Notes: generated by a model not told the origin, from the sequence alone. DNA of 64,000 nt from Sphingomonas sp. YR710 (GCF_900101455.1 NZ_FMZJ01000001.1:426489-490488); one strand, 5' to 3'. Shown: positions 26,074-35,753, numbered from the stretch's first letter. Translations and numbers: made by a program.

Positions 26074-27195
26074 ATGGCTGATATCGATTTTTACGAGCTT
26101 CTCGAGGTCGACAGGACCGCTGACGACAAGACGATCAAGTCGTCCTATCGTCGGCTCGCGATGGTATGCCATCCCGATCGCAATCCGGGCTGCAAGGAGT
26201 CCGAGGCCAGGTTCAAGGCGATCAGCGAAGCCTATGATTGCCTGAAGGACCCGCAGAAACGGGCGGCTTATGATCGCTTCGGCAAGGCTGCGTTCCAGAA
26301 CGGCGCCGGCCAAGGTGGCGGGCAGGGCTTCGAAGGCTTTTCGGACATTTTCGAGAACATCTTCGGCGAATTCATGGGCGGCGGCCGCGGCGGCGGCCGC
26401 GGCGTCCAGCGCGGCGCGGATCTGCGCTACGATATGGAAATCACGCTCGAAGATGCCTATGCCGGCAAGCAGGCATCGATCACCGTCGATGTCGCCGAGC
26501 AATGCGATACCTGCAACGGCAGTGGCGCGAAGCCGGGCACCAGCGCAACCGGATGCAAGACGTGCGGCGGCCATGGCAAGGTGCGTGCGCAGCAGGGCTT
26601 CTTCGTGGTCGAGCGGGCCTGTCCGGCCTGTCATGGCGCGGGGCAGGTCATCTCCGATCCGTGTCGGGAATGTCGCGGCGAAGGGCGGGTCGAAAAGACC
26701 AAGACGCTCGATGTCCGCATCCCCGCCGGCGTCGACGAAGGCACGCGGATCCGACTGACCGGTGAAGGCGAGGCGGGCGCGCGCGGTGCGCCGTCGGGCG
26801 ATCTCTATATCTTCATCCATCTGGCACGGCACGAACTGTTCGAACGTGACGGCACCACCTTGTTCGCACGTGCGCCGATCAGCTTCACGACGGCGGCATT
26901 GGGCGGATCGATCGAGGTGCCGGGCCTCGACAAGGCCTGCCACGAAATCCGCATCCCGGCAGGCATTCAGTCCGGCAAGCAGATCCGCCAGCGCGGTGCT
27001 GGCATGCCGGTGCTCAACGGGCGCGGCCATGGCGATCTTGTGATCCAGGTCGAGGTCGAGACGCCTATGCGGTTGAGCGCGCGCCAGAAGGAACTGCTCG
27101 AGGAATTTCGCGCGACCGAGACCGGTGATGAATGCCCCCAATCGAGCGGATTCTTCTCACGTCTCAAGGGTATGTGGGGCGAGCTTAAGGATTGA
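26074..27195 (+). CDS. dnaJ: Hsp40 co-chaperone DnaJ
   Basis: 373 aa from the ATG at 26074 (an in-frame ATG at 26056 lies in the hairpin and before the GGGGGC Shine-Dalgarno). The J domain has HPD at 33-35; a G/F-rich stretch ([14 protein letters not shown]) follows; then four zinc-binding CxxCxGxG repeats ([32 protein letters not shown]) and the C-terminal substrate-binding domains. It stimulates DnaK ATPase and delivers clients. A paired-hairpin repeat begins 6 bp after its stop. Confidence 0.98.
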   Translation: MADIDFYELLEVDRTADDKTIKSSYRRLAMVCHPDRNPGCKESEARFKAISEAYDCLKDPQKRAAYDRFGKAAFQNGAGQGGGQGFEGFSDIFENIFGEFMGGGRGGGRGVQRGADLRYDMEITLEDAYAGKQASITVDVAEQCDTCNGSGAKPGTSATGCKTCGGHGKVRAQQGFFVVERACPACHGAGQVISDPCRECRGEGRVEKTKTLDVRIPAGVDEGTRIRLTGEGEAGARGAPSGDLYIFIHLARHELFERDGTTLFARAPISFTTAALGGSIEVPGLDKACHEIRIPAGIQSGKQIRQRGAGMPVLNGRGHGDLVIQVEVETPMRLSARQKELLEEFRATETGDECPQSSGFFSRLKGMWGELKD

Positions 27196-27200
27196 CCTCT

Positions 27201-27333
27201 CAATTCCTCCCCGAGCTTGCTCGGGGAGGGGGACCGCCGTAGGCGGTGGAGGGGCTTGCGCAACACCTCTTATGTGGGATCGCCCCTCCACCATCCTTCG
27301 GATGGTCCCCCTCCCAGTTCCGGGGAGGAATTG
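27201..27333. repeat. Two-arm inverted intergenic repeat (REP/BIME-like)
   Basis: Arm 1 (27201-27254) and arm 2 (27283-27333, inverted) both read CAATTCCTCCCCG ... GGGAGGGGGACC ... GGTGGAGGGG on their own strand. Each arm has internal hairpins; the inner stem is CCGCCGTAGGCGG in arm 1 and CCATCCGAAGGATGG in arm 2, so pairing is kept despite sequence change. It lies between dnaJ and the convergent sulfotransferase and could act as a bidirectional transcription barrier. Arm 2 is also the coding 3' end of the sulfotransferase. Confidence 0.8.
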
Positions 27334-28205
27334 GAAATCGACCACTCCAGCGTCCTCTCCAACACTACCGCCCTGAACGTCGCACAGGTCATTCTCGTCC
27401 CCAGCATCTCGCCCAGCAGCGCCAGATCCGCGTCGAACACCGCCGTCACCCGCGCCAATGCTTCGGCGCGGAGCACCGGCTTCTCCGTCATCTGCCAGCC
27501 CTTCTTGATCCGGTCGCGCCACGCTTGCGGAACGAGATTTCGGCGGATAGCCGTCACCAGAGGATGATAGACGATCGCGTCCCGCCAGCGGCTGTCGCGA
27601 AGCCGGTTGCCCGATGCGTTTTCGCCGTCGAGAAGGTCGTTCCACACCGGCATGGCGGTATAGCCGAGAAAGCGGCAGATCCGCTCCAGTTCCGGTTGCG
27701 GCGACCGGCTCAGCCGTTCCATGAACACCGGCAGCACTGAAGCGGGGCCGAATGCTTCGAGCCACGGCCCGATCTGCATTGCATAACGGCCGTAATCGAC
27801 GAGTTCGGGGTGGCGCTCGATCGCCTCATCGATCGGGCCGTCGATCGCTCGCTCGAGCCAGCCATGGCTGTAATGCGATACCAGCCGGTCGACCGGATGG
27901 CGCATGATATAGATGAGCTTCGCGTTCGGCATATGCGCCTTCAGCCGCGGCAGCGCGTCGGGCAAGGTCGGCAGCTTGGTATAATGGGTGCTCGATTCGC
28001 CGCACAGATCGCCGGGCGCGGCGGCGGCGAACAGCCCGCGATACCAGTCGAGCCCGCGCGCCCAGCGATCTGCGTCGCTGAAGAAATTGGGTTCCTTCGG
28101 CCGCGACATGCAAAATGCCGGCTGCGCCTCGAGCTGGCTGTGCAAGGTGCTCGTCGCGCATTTCATTGCGCCGATGATAACGAAATCGGGAAAGCGGCCG
28201 GTCAT
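27270..28205 (-). CDS. Sulfotransferase family protein with repeat-derived C-terminus
   Basis: 311 aa. The PAPS loop GAMKCATSTL (12-21) and the 3'-phosphate motif YIMRHPVDRLVSHY are clear, as in heparan-type and bacterial exopolysaccharide or lipid sulfotransferases. ATG at 28205 overlaps the upstream glycosyltransferase stop as ATGA. The last ~21 residues (from SNSSPELGGG to RGDPT) are encoded by an intergenic repeat arm and are unlikely to be part of the ancestral fold. Pairing with a glycosyltransferase suggests sulfation of a surface glycan or glycolipid. The acceptor is unknown. Confidence 0.88.
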   Translation of the reverse strand: MTGRFPDFVIIGAMKCATSTLHSQLEAQPAFCMSRPKEPNFFSDADRWARGLDWYRGLFAAAAPGDLCGESSTHYTKLPTLPDALPRLKAHMPNAKLIYIMRHPVDRLVSHYSHGWLERAIDGPIDEAIERHPELVDYGRYAMQIGPWLEAFGPASVLPVFMERLSRSPQPELERICRFLGYTAMPVWNDLLDGENASGNRLRDSRWRDAIVYHPLVTAIRRNLVPQAWRDRIKKGWQMTEKPVLRAEALARVTAVFDADLALLGEMLGTRMTCATFRAVVLERTLEWSISNSSPELGGGPSEGWWRGDPT

Positions 28206-29185
28206 GAGATCGCCCGATCCCCGTACATCAGCCCGCCGATGCCATAATTATACCTGACGAAATCGCACCATAATCCGGGCGGAGCCAGTTCGGCCCGGCC
28301 GCGCAGACGGGCGAGCATCCGTCCCGGCGGCCAGGCCAGCAGCCAGAGCAGGTTCGCGATATGGGTCTGTGCCTTGCCATAGCGTCCGATCATGAACCGT
28401 GCGCGTGACGCAAACCAGTAGCGGGGACGCGGGCTTTTGCGCGCCGGTCCCGTCACGCCGGTGGATTGGCCGCCGATATGCACGACGCGGCTGTCGGGAA
28501 CATGATAGCAGACAAAGCCGGCCTCGGCGGCCTTCGCGCAATAAGCGGTTTCCTCGAAATAGAGGAAATAGCCCTCGTCCATCGGCCCCAGGGCCGCAAT
28601 GACGGCGCCGCGAATCATCAGATGCGATCCGCTCACCCAATCGACGGCAATCGGCCTGTCCGGGATCCCGATCGCGACCTGATAGCGTCGCAGCAGCCGG
28701 CTCAGCGGCCCGAACGCGAGGCCGTCGACGAGTTCGCCGATCGGCGAGGGAAAGCGAAACGCGCTGTGCCGCGGCCGGCCGTCGGGCCACAGACAGCGGC
28801 CGCCGACGATGCCGGCATCGGGATGCGAATCCATGAAGCGGACGAGCGCGCCGATGGCATCGGGTTGGGCGATCGTATCAGGATTGATCAGCCAGACATG
28901 GTCGGGCTGCGCGATGCGCCGATAATATGCGATTGCGGCATTATTCGCGCCCGCAAAGCCGCGATTGTCGTCAAGCGCCAGCAGGCTGCACCAGCCGGAT
29001 GCGCCGAGCGCCGCGATAGCTTCGGCGATATGAGACGCCGATCCGTCGTTCGAGCCGTTGTCGACGATGATCGCCTGGACGTCGCCGCGCGAGATCGCCT
29101 CGGGCATGATCGCGGTAAGTGCGTCGATGGTAAGGGCGGTTGTGCGATAGTTGACGATGATGGCGAGGATCGATGCAGCCATCAT
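28202..29185 (-). CDS. Family 2 glycosyltransferase (WbbL/rhamnosyltransferase-like)
   Basis: 327 aa. GT-A fold: IIVNYRTTALTIDAL at the N-terminus, AIIVDNGSNDGS, and a DxD-like NPDT (WLINPDT). WVSGSHLMIR and GYFLYFEETAYCAKAAEAGF match the WbbL/rhamnosyltransferase group, which adds sugars to lipopolysaccharide or exopolysaccharide precursors on the cytoplasmic face. A second ATG follows the first directly. It is translationally coupled with the sulfotransferase downstream (ATGA at 28202-28205), arguing that both modify the same glycan. Confidence 0.9.
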   Translation of the reverse strand: MMAASILAIIVNYRTTALTIDALTAIMPEAISRGDVQAIIVDNGSNDGSASHIAEAIAALGASGWCSLLALDDNRGFAGANNAAIAYYRRIAQPDHVWLINPDTIAQPDAIGALVRFMDSHPDAGIVGGRCLWPDGRPRHSAFRFPSPIGELVDGLAFGPLSRLLRRYQVAIGIPDRPIAVDWVSGSHLMIRGAVIAALGPMDEGYFLYFEETAYCAKAAEAGFVCYHVPDSRVVHIGGQSTGVTGPARKSPRPRYWFASRARFMIGRYGKAQTHIANLLWLLAWPPGRMLARLRGRAELAPPGLWCDFVRYNYGIGGLMYGDRAIS

Positions 29186-29612
29186 CGTCCGTTCGATCCT
29201 CCCGGCGCGGCTTCAACTCGATGCTGCGCCATGCGGTGATGCCCGGCGAACGTGGAAATGACAACGGGCTATCGGTGGATCGGTCGGGCAGGGGGAAGCG
29301 CGTAGATTCGAATCGAATTATCGCCGCCGCCCGGAAACCCCATCGGGGCTCCGGAGCGGATCGGCGTGGCCATCGTCATTTCAGAGCGAAAGGATTACGC
29401 CAACGGCGAGGGCCTGTGCCGCGATCGCGAGAAAAGCGGTCGTGGCGTTTTCGAAGAAATTCATCGTTCATACTCCTGCGTGCGGGCTCGTAGGCTCGCG
29501 TTTGCGCATTGTGCGCTGCAGCAGGCGTTACTCTACCGAATCAGTTGGGTGCAATTTCAGAACGGGGCTGTACGATTGCGGTTCATGCAACCGTGAACGT
29601 CGCTCGCAATCG
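29186..29612. other. Intergenic region with a small ORF
   Basis: About 427 bp between purB and the glycosyltransferase, both leftward. It contains the 27-aa ORF listed at 29381-29464 and nothing else I can support. No terminator with a U-run is visible. Confidence 0.5.
29381..29464 (-). CDS. Small hydrophobic 27-aa protein
   Basis: ATG at 29464 after a good Shine-Dalgarno (GCAGGAG, about 9 nt). It begins MNFFENATTAFLAIAAQA and ends in VGVILSL, a single predicted membrane helix covering nearly the whole chain. It resembles the very short single-helix proteins often missed in annotation. It lies in a gap with no other gene. Evidence is the ribosome-binding site and the clean hydrophobic pattern; no homologue is known to me. 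Confidence 0.4.
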   Translation of the reverse strand: MNFFENATTAFLAIAAQALAVGVILSL

Positions 29613-30911
29613 TTAGCCGAACACGCGCGCGAAGATCGTATCGACATGCTTCAGATGATAGCCGAGGTCGAACTTGTCCTCGATCTCGTCGGCGGTGAGC
29701 GCGGCCCGCACCTGTGGATCGGCCTTGAGCAGTTCCATCAGCGACAGTTCGCCATCGGAATCCCACACCTTCATCGCGTTCCGTTGCACCAGGCGATAGG
29801 AAGCCTCACGGCTCACGCCGGCCTGGGTGAGCGCCAGCAACACGCGCTGCGAGTGGACAAGGCCGCCCATCTTGTCGAGATTCTTCTGCATCCGCGCGGG
29901 ATAGACGACGAGCTTGTCCATCACGCCGGTCAGCCGGGCGAGTGCGAAATCGAGCGTTATGGTGGCATCGGGGCCGATCATCCGCTCGACCGACGAATGG
30001 CTGATGTCGCGTTCGTGCCACAAGGCGACATTTTCAAGCGCGGGTGTAACGAAGCCGCGCACGAGCCGCGCGAGGCCGGTGAGATTTTCGGTGAGCACCG
30101 GATTGCGCTTGTGCGGCATCGCCGACGAGCCCTTCTGGCCCGGCGAGAAATATTCCTCGGCCTCGAGCACTTCGGTGCGCTGGAGGTGGCGGACTTCGAT
30201 CGCCAGCCGTTCGACCGACGAGGCGATCACGCCCAGGGTCGCGAAGAACATCGCGTGGCGATCGCGTGGGATCACCTGGGTCGAAACCGGCTCGATCGCG
30301 AGGCCGAGCTTTTCGGCGACATAGGATTCGACGAACGGATCGATGTTCGCGAAGGTGCCGACCGCGCCCGATATCGCGCAGGTCGCGATATCGGCGCGCG
30401 CGGCGACCAGCCGTTCGCGGTTGCGGGCGAATTCGGCATAGGCCTGTGCCAGCTTGAGCCCGAACGTGACCGGTTCCGCATGGATGCCATGGCTGCGGCC
30501 GATCGTCGGCGTCATCTTGTGCTCGAACGCGCGGCGCTTGAGGACCTCGAGCAACTTGTCGAGATCGGCGAGCAGGATGTCGGATGCGCGGGCAAGCTGC
30601 ACGGCAAGGCAGGTGTCGAGCACGTCCGAGGATGTCATGCCCTGGTGCATGAAGCGCGCGGGCTCGCCAACATGCTCGGCAACGTTGGTCAGGAAAGCGA
30701 TCACATCATGCTTCACCTCCGCCTCGATTGCGTCGATCCGCTCGACCTCGAACGCGCCTTTCTCCCAGATCGCCGCTGCGGCCTCCTTCGGCACCACGCC
30801 CAGTTCGGCCAGCGCATCGGTGGCGTGCGCCTCGATCTCGAACCAGATCCGGAACCGCGTCTCCGGCTCCCAGATCTTGACCATTTCGGGGCGGGAATAG
30901 CGGGGGACCAT
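29613..30911 (-). CDS. purB: Adenylosuccinate lyase
   Basis: 432 aa. Fumarase/aspartase superfamily signature GSSAMPHKRNP, plus MTSSDVLDTC and the IGRSHGIHAEPVTFG catalytic segment. It catalyses two steps in purine synthesis: SAICAR to AICAR and adenylosuccinate to AMP, each releasing fumarate. The start (MVPRYSRPEM) agrees with the short bacterial form. It is transcribed alone, leftward; the first 250 bp upstream hold no gene. Confidence 0.97.
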   Translation of the reverse strand: MVPRYSRPEMVKIWEPETRFRIWFEIEAHATDALAELGVVPKEAAAAIWEKGAFEVERIDAIEAEVKHDVIAFLTNVAEHVGEPARFMHQGMTSSDVLDTCLAVQLARASDILLADLDKLLEVLKRRAFEHKMTPTIGRSHGIHAEPVTFGLKLAQAYAEFARNRERLVAARADIATCAISGAVGTFANIDPFVESYVAEKLGLAIEPVSTQVIPRDRHAMFFATLGVIASSVERLAIEVRHLQRTEVLEAEEYFSPGQKGSSAMPHKRNPVLTENLTGLARLVRGFVTPALENVALWHERDISHSSVERMIGPDATITLDFALARLTGVMDKLVVYPARMQKNLDKMGGLVHSQRVLLALTQAGVSREASYRLVQRNAMKVWDSDGELSLMELLKADPQVRAALTADEIEDKFDLGYHLKHVDTIFARVFG

Positions 30912-31160
30912 AAGGCAAACCTTCTCGGATGGCGATGAATGCGGCGCGCCTAGCAGAGGGGAGGAGGAGCGGCAATCATCGTCGGCGGTCGGAAATGGCC
31001 GGAGGGGCGAGAGTCTCGGAGGCGCGCGCGTTTCATCGTCGAATCGGCTCGGCTCGGTGCGGATTCGGAAAGCGCGCGAAACCTTCTCGCCGGAACCCTG
31101 TTGGTGGGGGAGGCGAAACAGGCGTCACCGCCGACGTTTCGCACTACGAAGGAGAGTTCA

Positions 31161-31694
31161 ATGAACAAGATCATTCTGATCGGCAGCGCGGCCCTTCTGG
31201 GCCTGTCGGCCCCGGCATGGACGCAGTCATCGACGCCAAATACGCCTTCGCCCGACATGAGCACGCCGGCACCCGCCGACAACAGCATGCCTGCAGCGGA
31301 ATCGGCTCCGGCCGCCGCTGCGCCTGCCCCCCCGGCAGCCACGGCGGACCAGAGTTCCGCGCCCTCAACCATGGCGCCAGCGACCCAGACGGCTTCGGGC
31401 GCGGCGCCGGCCGGCGCGGTGAATCCCGATGCGGCGGCCAAGGTCAATGCCGATTGGGCCAAATTTGACAAGGGCGGCAAGGGCAAGCTGACGCCGCTCG
31501 AATTCGGGACCTTCGTGCTCGCCGCCAAGGGGCAGGACGTGACCGCTCAGGTTGCAAAAAGCGAGCATGGCAAGGCGTCAAACCTTCCGGCCGTGAAGGT
31601 GCTGAACGCCACCTCGGCCGAATTCGCCAAGGCCGATACCGACAAGGACAAGGCGATCTCGCCGAACGAACTGGCAGCCTATCTGTCGGCCTGA
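31161..31694 (+). CDS. Exported EF-hand calcium-binding protein
   Basis: 177 aa from the ATG at 31161 (GAAGGAGAG upstream); the longer frame from 31101 has no ribosome-binding site. The signal peptide ends near SAPAWTQ. A Pro/Ala/Ser-rich linker of about 70 residues follows. The C-terminal half has two EF-hand-like loops: a degenerate one (FDKGGKGKLTPLEF) and a good one (DTDKDKAISPNE, with Asp at 1, 3 and 5 and Glu at 12). It is a periplasmic protein of unknown role. A strong intrinsic terminator follows at 31743. Confidence 0.82.
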   Translation: MNKIILIGSAALLGLSAPAWTQSSTPNTPSPDMSTPAPADNSMPAAESAPAAAAPAPPAATADQSSAPSTMAPATQTASGAAPAGAVNPDAAAKVNADWAKFDKGGKGKLTPLEFGTFVLAAKGQDVTAQVAKSEHGKASNLPAVKVLNATSAEFAKADTDKDKAISPNELAAYLSA

Positions 31695-31742
31695 GGCAAC
31701 TCGCCCCGTCGCGTGGCTGAGGCTAAGTGAGTGTGAATGGAA

Positions 31743-31766
31743 AGGGTGGCTTCGGCCGCCCTTTTT
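31743..31766. terminator. Intrinsic terminator with UUCG loop
   Basis: AGGGTGGC-TTCG-GCCGCCCT forms an 8-bp stem (one G-U) with a stable UUCG tetraloop followed by TTTTAT. It ends the EF-hand gene; the radC stop codon at 31765 overlaps its tail, so it probably serves both convergent genes. Confidence 0.85.
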
Positions 31767-32454
31767 ATAATAATCCCAGCGCGCGCAGGCTTACCTGCCC
31801 GCTTGTTCCCACGACGATATGATCATGCACCGCTATGCCGAGCGGCTTGCCGGCAGCGATGATCTCGCGGGTAAGAGCGATGTCCTGCCGGCTGGGCTGC
31901 GGATCGCCGGACGGATGGTTGTGGACGAGGATGATCGCGGCCGATCCGAGGTCGATCGCGCGCCGGATCACCTCGCGGACATGCACGGCGGCCTGGTCGA
32001 TCGATCCTTCGGATATCAGATCGTCGCGGATCAGCGCATTCCTGGTGTTGAGGTGGAGCACCCGCACCCGCTCGATCGCGCGGTGCGCCATATCGGCATG
32101 CAGATAATCGCGCAAAGCCTGCCAGTCCGACAGGATCGGCCGATCGGCGATCCGGGTGCGGAGCAATCGAAGCGCCGATGCTTCGGCGATCTTGAGCGCG
32201 GCGACCACGCTTTCGCTCGCGCCGATGCGCAGCAGGGTGTCCGAATCGGCGGAGAGCAGCGCCCCCAGCCCGCCGAAGTCCGCCAGCAATTTGCGCGCCA
32301 TCGGCTTGGTGTCACGTCGGGGAATGGCGAGCGCGAGCAGATATTCGACAAGCTCATGATCGAGCAGGGCGTCGGGGCCATTGTCGATCAGCCGTCGGCG
32401 CAGGCGGGCGCGATGGCCGCTGGCATCGGTGGCGGGATCGGTCTGCTCGGTCAT
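31765..32454 (-). CDS. radC: RadC/YeeS-type JAB domain protein
   Basis: 229 aa. N-terminal UPF0758 helix-hairpin-helix region (RRRLIDNGPDALLDHELVEYLL), then the JAB1/MPN metal site: HNHPSGDPQPSRQD (His-x-His ... Asp) and a preceding Glu. The historical DNA-repair role of RadC has been withdrawn in E. coli; it is now regarded as a protein of unknown biochemical function. It is chromosomal here with no mobile-element context. It is divergent from ydbH, with about 110 bp between them. Confidence 0.92.
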   Translation of the reverse strand: MTEQTDPATDASGHRARLRRRLIDNGPDALLDHELVEYLLALAIPRRDTKPMARKLLADFGGLGALLSADSDTLLRIGASESVVAALKIAEASALRLLRTRIADRPILSDWQALRDYLHADMAHRAIERVRVLHLNTRNALIRDDLISEGSIDQAAVHVREVIRRAIDLGSAAIILVHNHPSGDPQPSRQDIALTREIIAAGKPLGIAVHDHIVVGTSGQVSLRALGLL

Positions 32455-32563
32455 CGCGATTCCGATAGCGTAGTTCGGAACCGCGTTGAACCATGATCCG
32501 TTCGGGACGAGTCTTCCGAACTAAGGGGTCGCATCCTGACCCTCAGCCGCTAGAACAAGCCGG

Positions 32564-35500
32564 ATGGAGTCTGTGCCGAAACGCTATCGCGTCCCCCTCG
32601 TCATTGCAGGTGCAGGCGTCGCGGCACTCGCCACCGGCGGAATCTGGTTGTGGATTCAGCGGACGCCGATCGCCACCCATTATATCGATGATATGCTGGC
32701 GGCGCGCCATGTGGCGGCCAGCTATCGCATAACAGCGCTCGGCTTTCGCACCGAACGGATCGAACATATCCGAATTGGCGATCCCGCCGATCCGGATCTT
32801 GTCGCGGACTGGGCGGAGATACGGCTGTCGATCGGGTTCGGCGGCGTCTCTCTGCGGGCGGTCGACGCGGGCGGGGTGCGGCTGCGCGGGCGCCTGATCG
32901 ACGGCCGGCTATCGCTGGGGGCGATCGATCGGCTGCTGCCGAAGGCGACAGGAGGCGCGCCGTCGCTGCCGGATATCGCCCTCGCGACGCGCGATGCCAC
33001 GGTGACGATCGAGACGCCGCAAGGCATCGTCCGCGCAAACCTTACGGGCGCTGGCGGGCTGGCCGACGGTTTTCAGGGGAGGCTGTCGCTGGCGTCCGAT
33101 CGGATCACCGCCGGGGGCTGCGCGGTGGTGGCGCCGAGGGCCGTGCTGACGGTGGCCGTGGCCGAGCGGCGACCTTCGCTGAAGGGGCCTGCCCGTGCGG
33201 CCGCGATCGATTGCGCCGCCCGCCATCTCCATATCGTCGAGCCAAGAATGGACGTCGATGGCCGTAGCGAGAGTGATCTGGCACGCTGGCAGGGAGCGCT
33301 CGTCCTTCAGCGTGGTGCTCTCTCCGGCGCAGGCGTGACGGTCGCCAATATCGGTGGCCGCATTGATTTCGATGCATCATCGCAGGTTATCAGCGGTGGC
33401 GGCTCGTTGTTCGCAGACCGGGCCGAATCGGCCATGGCACGCGCATCCCGGCTTGCGTTCGACGGAGACTACCGGATCGATCCGCGACGTGGCCGGGCGC
33501 AGGTCAATGGCACGGCCAGCGTCAAGGACGGGGCGTTGGCGCCCGGCGTTGCCGAGCGGCGGCTGCGGCTGGGCGATGGTTTTGGCGGCACACCCTTGGG
33601 GCCGATCGCCACGGCCTGGCAAGGTGCGGTGCTGCGGGCCGGGCGCGCGATCGACGCGCAGGCCGATATTTCGCTGGCGGTTGGCGATGGCGGTGCGCTG
33701 CGGATCGAGCGGCTCGATGCATCGTCTGCCAGCGGTGCGCGGCTGCTGATCCGCGGCGAACGTGCCGAGGGCCTTGCGATTCGCTGGCCAGCCGCCGACG
33801 TCGTGCTGAACGGGAGCGCCGAATTTGGCGGTGGCGGCCTGCCCGAGTTGCGGCTTAGCCTGCGGCAGGCGACGGCCGGCGCGGCATTGAACGGAACGGC
33901 GTCGATGCGGCCCTATCGTGCCGGCGCAGCGCGGCTGGCGTTTACGCCGATCCGTTTCAGCCGCGTCGCCGGGGGAAGCACCGCGATCGAAACCCAAATC
34001 ATGGCTGACGGGCCGTTGGCCGACGGCCGGGTCGACGGGCTGAGCGTGCCGGTCGCGATCCTGCTGGCGCGCGATGGCGCGATGAGGATCAATCCGAGCT
34101 GCGCGCGACTGACGTTCGATCGGTTGAGACTTGCCGGCACGGTGATTGCCAAGGCCGCCCTGCCAGTCTGTCCGCGGGGTGGCGCGATATTCGGCCGGTC
34201 GGCAAAAGGGGCGATATTCGGTGGTGCAGTGATCGCGGCACCCAGCCTGCAAGGGCATGTGGGTTCGTCTCCCCTGTCGATCTCGGCGCGATCGATCGAC
34301 ATGGTGGTCGCGAAGCCCGGCTTCTCGATATCCAGGCTTGCGGTCCGCCTGGGCGAGGCCGGTGCGCCTACCCGTTTCGATGCCGACAGCCTCGACGGCC
34401 ATGTCGATGCGTCGGGAATGAGCGGACATACGGCGGGCGCGACCGGCAAGATCGGCGCCGTGCCGCTGGTGCTAAGCAATGGAGAGGGCGACTGGCGGCT
34501 GGCATCGGGCATATTGACCGCGCACGCCGGGCTGCGGGTGGCCGATGCCGAGACGGCCGCCCCGCGCTTCTTGCCGATGCGATCCGATAATGTCGTGCTG
34601 ACGCTCGCGAACAAGCGAATCACCGCTACGGCTATACTGAAGGAGCCGGCATCCGGCAGGCGGGCCGGTGGCGTGACGATCCACCATGATCTGGCCAGCG
34701 GACGCGGCGATGCCACGCTCGACGTTCCCGATCTGACGTTCGACAAGGGGCTCCAGCCCGAACAGCTCACGCCGCTGACGAAGGGCATCATCGCCAATGT
34801 GAAGGGCACCGTCGCCGGGCAGGGCCACATAAGGTGGGCGGGCGGCAATGTGACCAGCGACGGGCTGTTTCACACCGATCGCACCGATCTGGCCGCGGCA
34901 TTCGGCCCCGTGAAGGGGATCAAGGGCGCGATCCGGTTCACCGATCTGCTGGGACTGGTATCGGCGCCGGACCAGGAGGTGCGGATCGCCGAACTGAATC
35001 CTGGTATCGCCGTGACCGACGGTGTCATCCGTTATCGGTTGCTACCCGATCGCAAGGTCGCGATCTCCGGCGGGGCATGGCCTTTTTCCGGCGGCAGCCT
35101 GACGCTCGACCCGACCACACTCGATCTCGGCCAACCTGTCGCGCGACGATTGACCTTTCGACTCGCCGGCCTTGATGCCGCGACCTTCCTTCAACAGCTC
35201 GAATTCAAAAACTTGGCGGTGACGGGGAAATTCGATGGCGTCCTGCCGATCATTTTCGAGGGCGGCAGCGGACGGATCGAGAAGGGGGTGCTCACGGTTC
35301 GGCGCGGAGGCGGCACGCTTGCTTATGTAGGAGACGTCACCAACGCCGATCTCGGGCGCTTTTCGCGGCTAGCCTTCGATGCCCTGAAGGCGATGCATTA
35401 TGATCGCCTGACCATTGAACTAGACGGGTCGCTCGATGCCGAAATCGTCAGCAAGGTGCGATTCGATGGCACGAACGACGCACCCGTTGCCAGCGCGAGC

Positions 35501-35689
35501 CGCAAGGGCCTGGCCGGCCGATTGCTCGCGCCGCTCACCGGGCTGCCATTTCGTTTCACGATCACGATCACCGCGCCATTCCGCGGACTGGTCAATTCGG
35601 CGCAGACCTTCGTCGATCCTTCTATCCTGCTGAAGCAGGCTCCGACCGAACCGCCTGTCGATACGACGGCGCCCATTCAGCCCCGGTAA
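32564..35689 (+). CDS. ydbH: YdbH family envelope protein (AsmA-like bridge)
   Basis: 1041 aa. A single N-terminal membrane anchor (VPLVIAGAGVAALATGGIWLW) precedes a very long beta-rich periplasmic region and the conserved C-terminal segment (FSRLAFDALKAMHYDRLTIELDGSLDAE and FRFTITITAPFRGLVNSAQ). YdbH, with TamB and YhdP, transports phospholipid from the inner to the outer membrane in E. coli. The genes ynbE and ydbL follow directly, giving the known ydbH-ynbE-ydbL trio, which supports the call although overall sequence divergence is large. Confidence 0.85.
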   Translation: MESVPKRYRVPLVIAGAGVAALATGGIWLWIQRTPIATHYIDDMLAARHVAASYRITALGFRTERIEHIRIGDPADPDLVADWAEIRLSIGFGGVSLRAVDAGGVRLRGRLIDGRLSLGAIDRLLPKATGGAPSLPDIALATRDATVTIETPQGIVRANLTGAGGLADGFQGRLSLASDRITAGGCAVVAPRAVLTVAVAERRPSLKGPARAAAIDCAARHLHIVEPRMDVDGRSESDLARWQGALVLQRGALSGAGVTVANIGGRIDFDASSQVISGGGSLFADRAESAMARASRLAFDGDYRIDPRRGRAQVNGTASVKDGALAPGVAERRLRLGDGFGGTPLGPIATAWQGAVLRAGRAIDAQADISLAVGDGGALRIERLDASSASGARLLIRGERAEGLAIRWPAADVVLNGSAEFGGGGLPELRLSLRQATAGAALNGTASMRPYRAGAARLAFTPIRFSRVAGGSTAIETQIMADGPLADGRVDGLSVPVAILLARDGAMRINPSCARLTFDRLRLAGTVIAKAALPVCPRGGAIFGRSAKGAIFGGAVIAAPSLQGHVGSSPLSISARSIDMVVAKPGFSISRLAVRLGEAGAPTRFDADSLDGHVDASGMSGHTAGATGKIGAVPLVLSNGEGDWRLASGILTAHAGLRVADAETAAPRFLPMRSDNVVLTLANKRITATAILKEPASGRRAGGVTIHHDLASGRGDATLDVPDLTFDKGLQPEQLTPLTKGIIANVKGTVAGQGHIRWAGGNVTSDGLFHTDRTDLAAAFGPVKGIKGAIRFTDLLGLVSAPDQEVRIAELNPGIAVTDGVIRYRLLPDRKVAISGGAWPFSGGSLTLDPTTLDLGQPVARRLTFRLAGLDAATFLQQLEFKNLAVTGKFDGVLPIIFEGGSGRIEKGVLTVRRGGGTLAYVGDVTNADLGRFSRLAFDALKAMHYDRLTIELDGSLDAEIVSKVRFDGTNDAPVASASRKGLAGRLLAPLTGLPFRFTITITAPFRGLVNSAQTFVDPSILLKQAPTEPPVDTTAPIQPR

Positions 35690-35753
35690 AGTGAGATCAT
35701 GCGATGAACTTCCTTACATTGACGACGAAGCGTTGCGGTGCGAGCCTGCGGTC

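Noticed and set aside
29442..30938. 498-codon plus-strand frame over purB
   Set aside because: Antisense shadow of purB, no motif.
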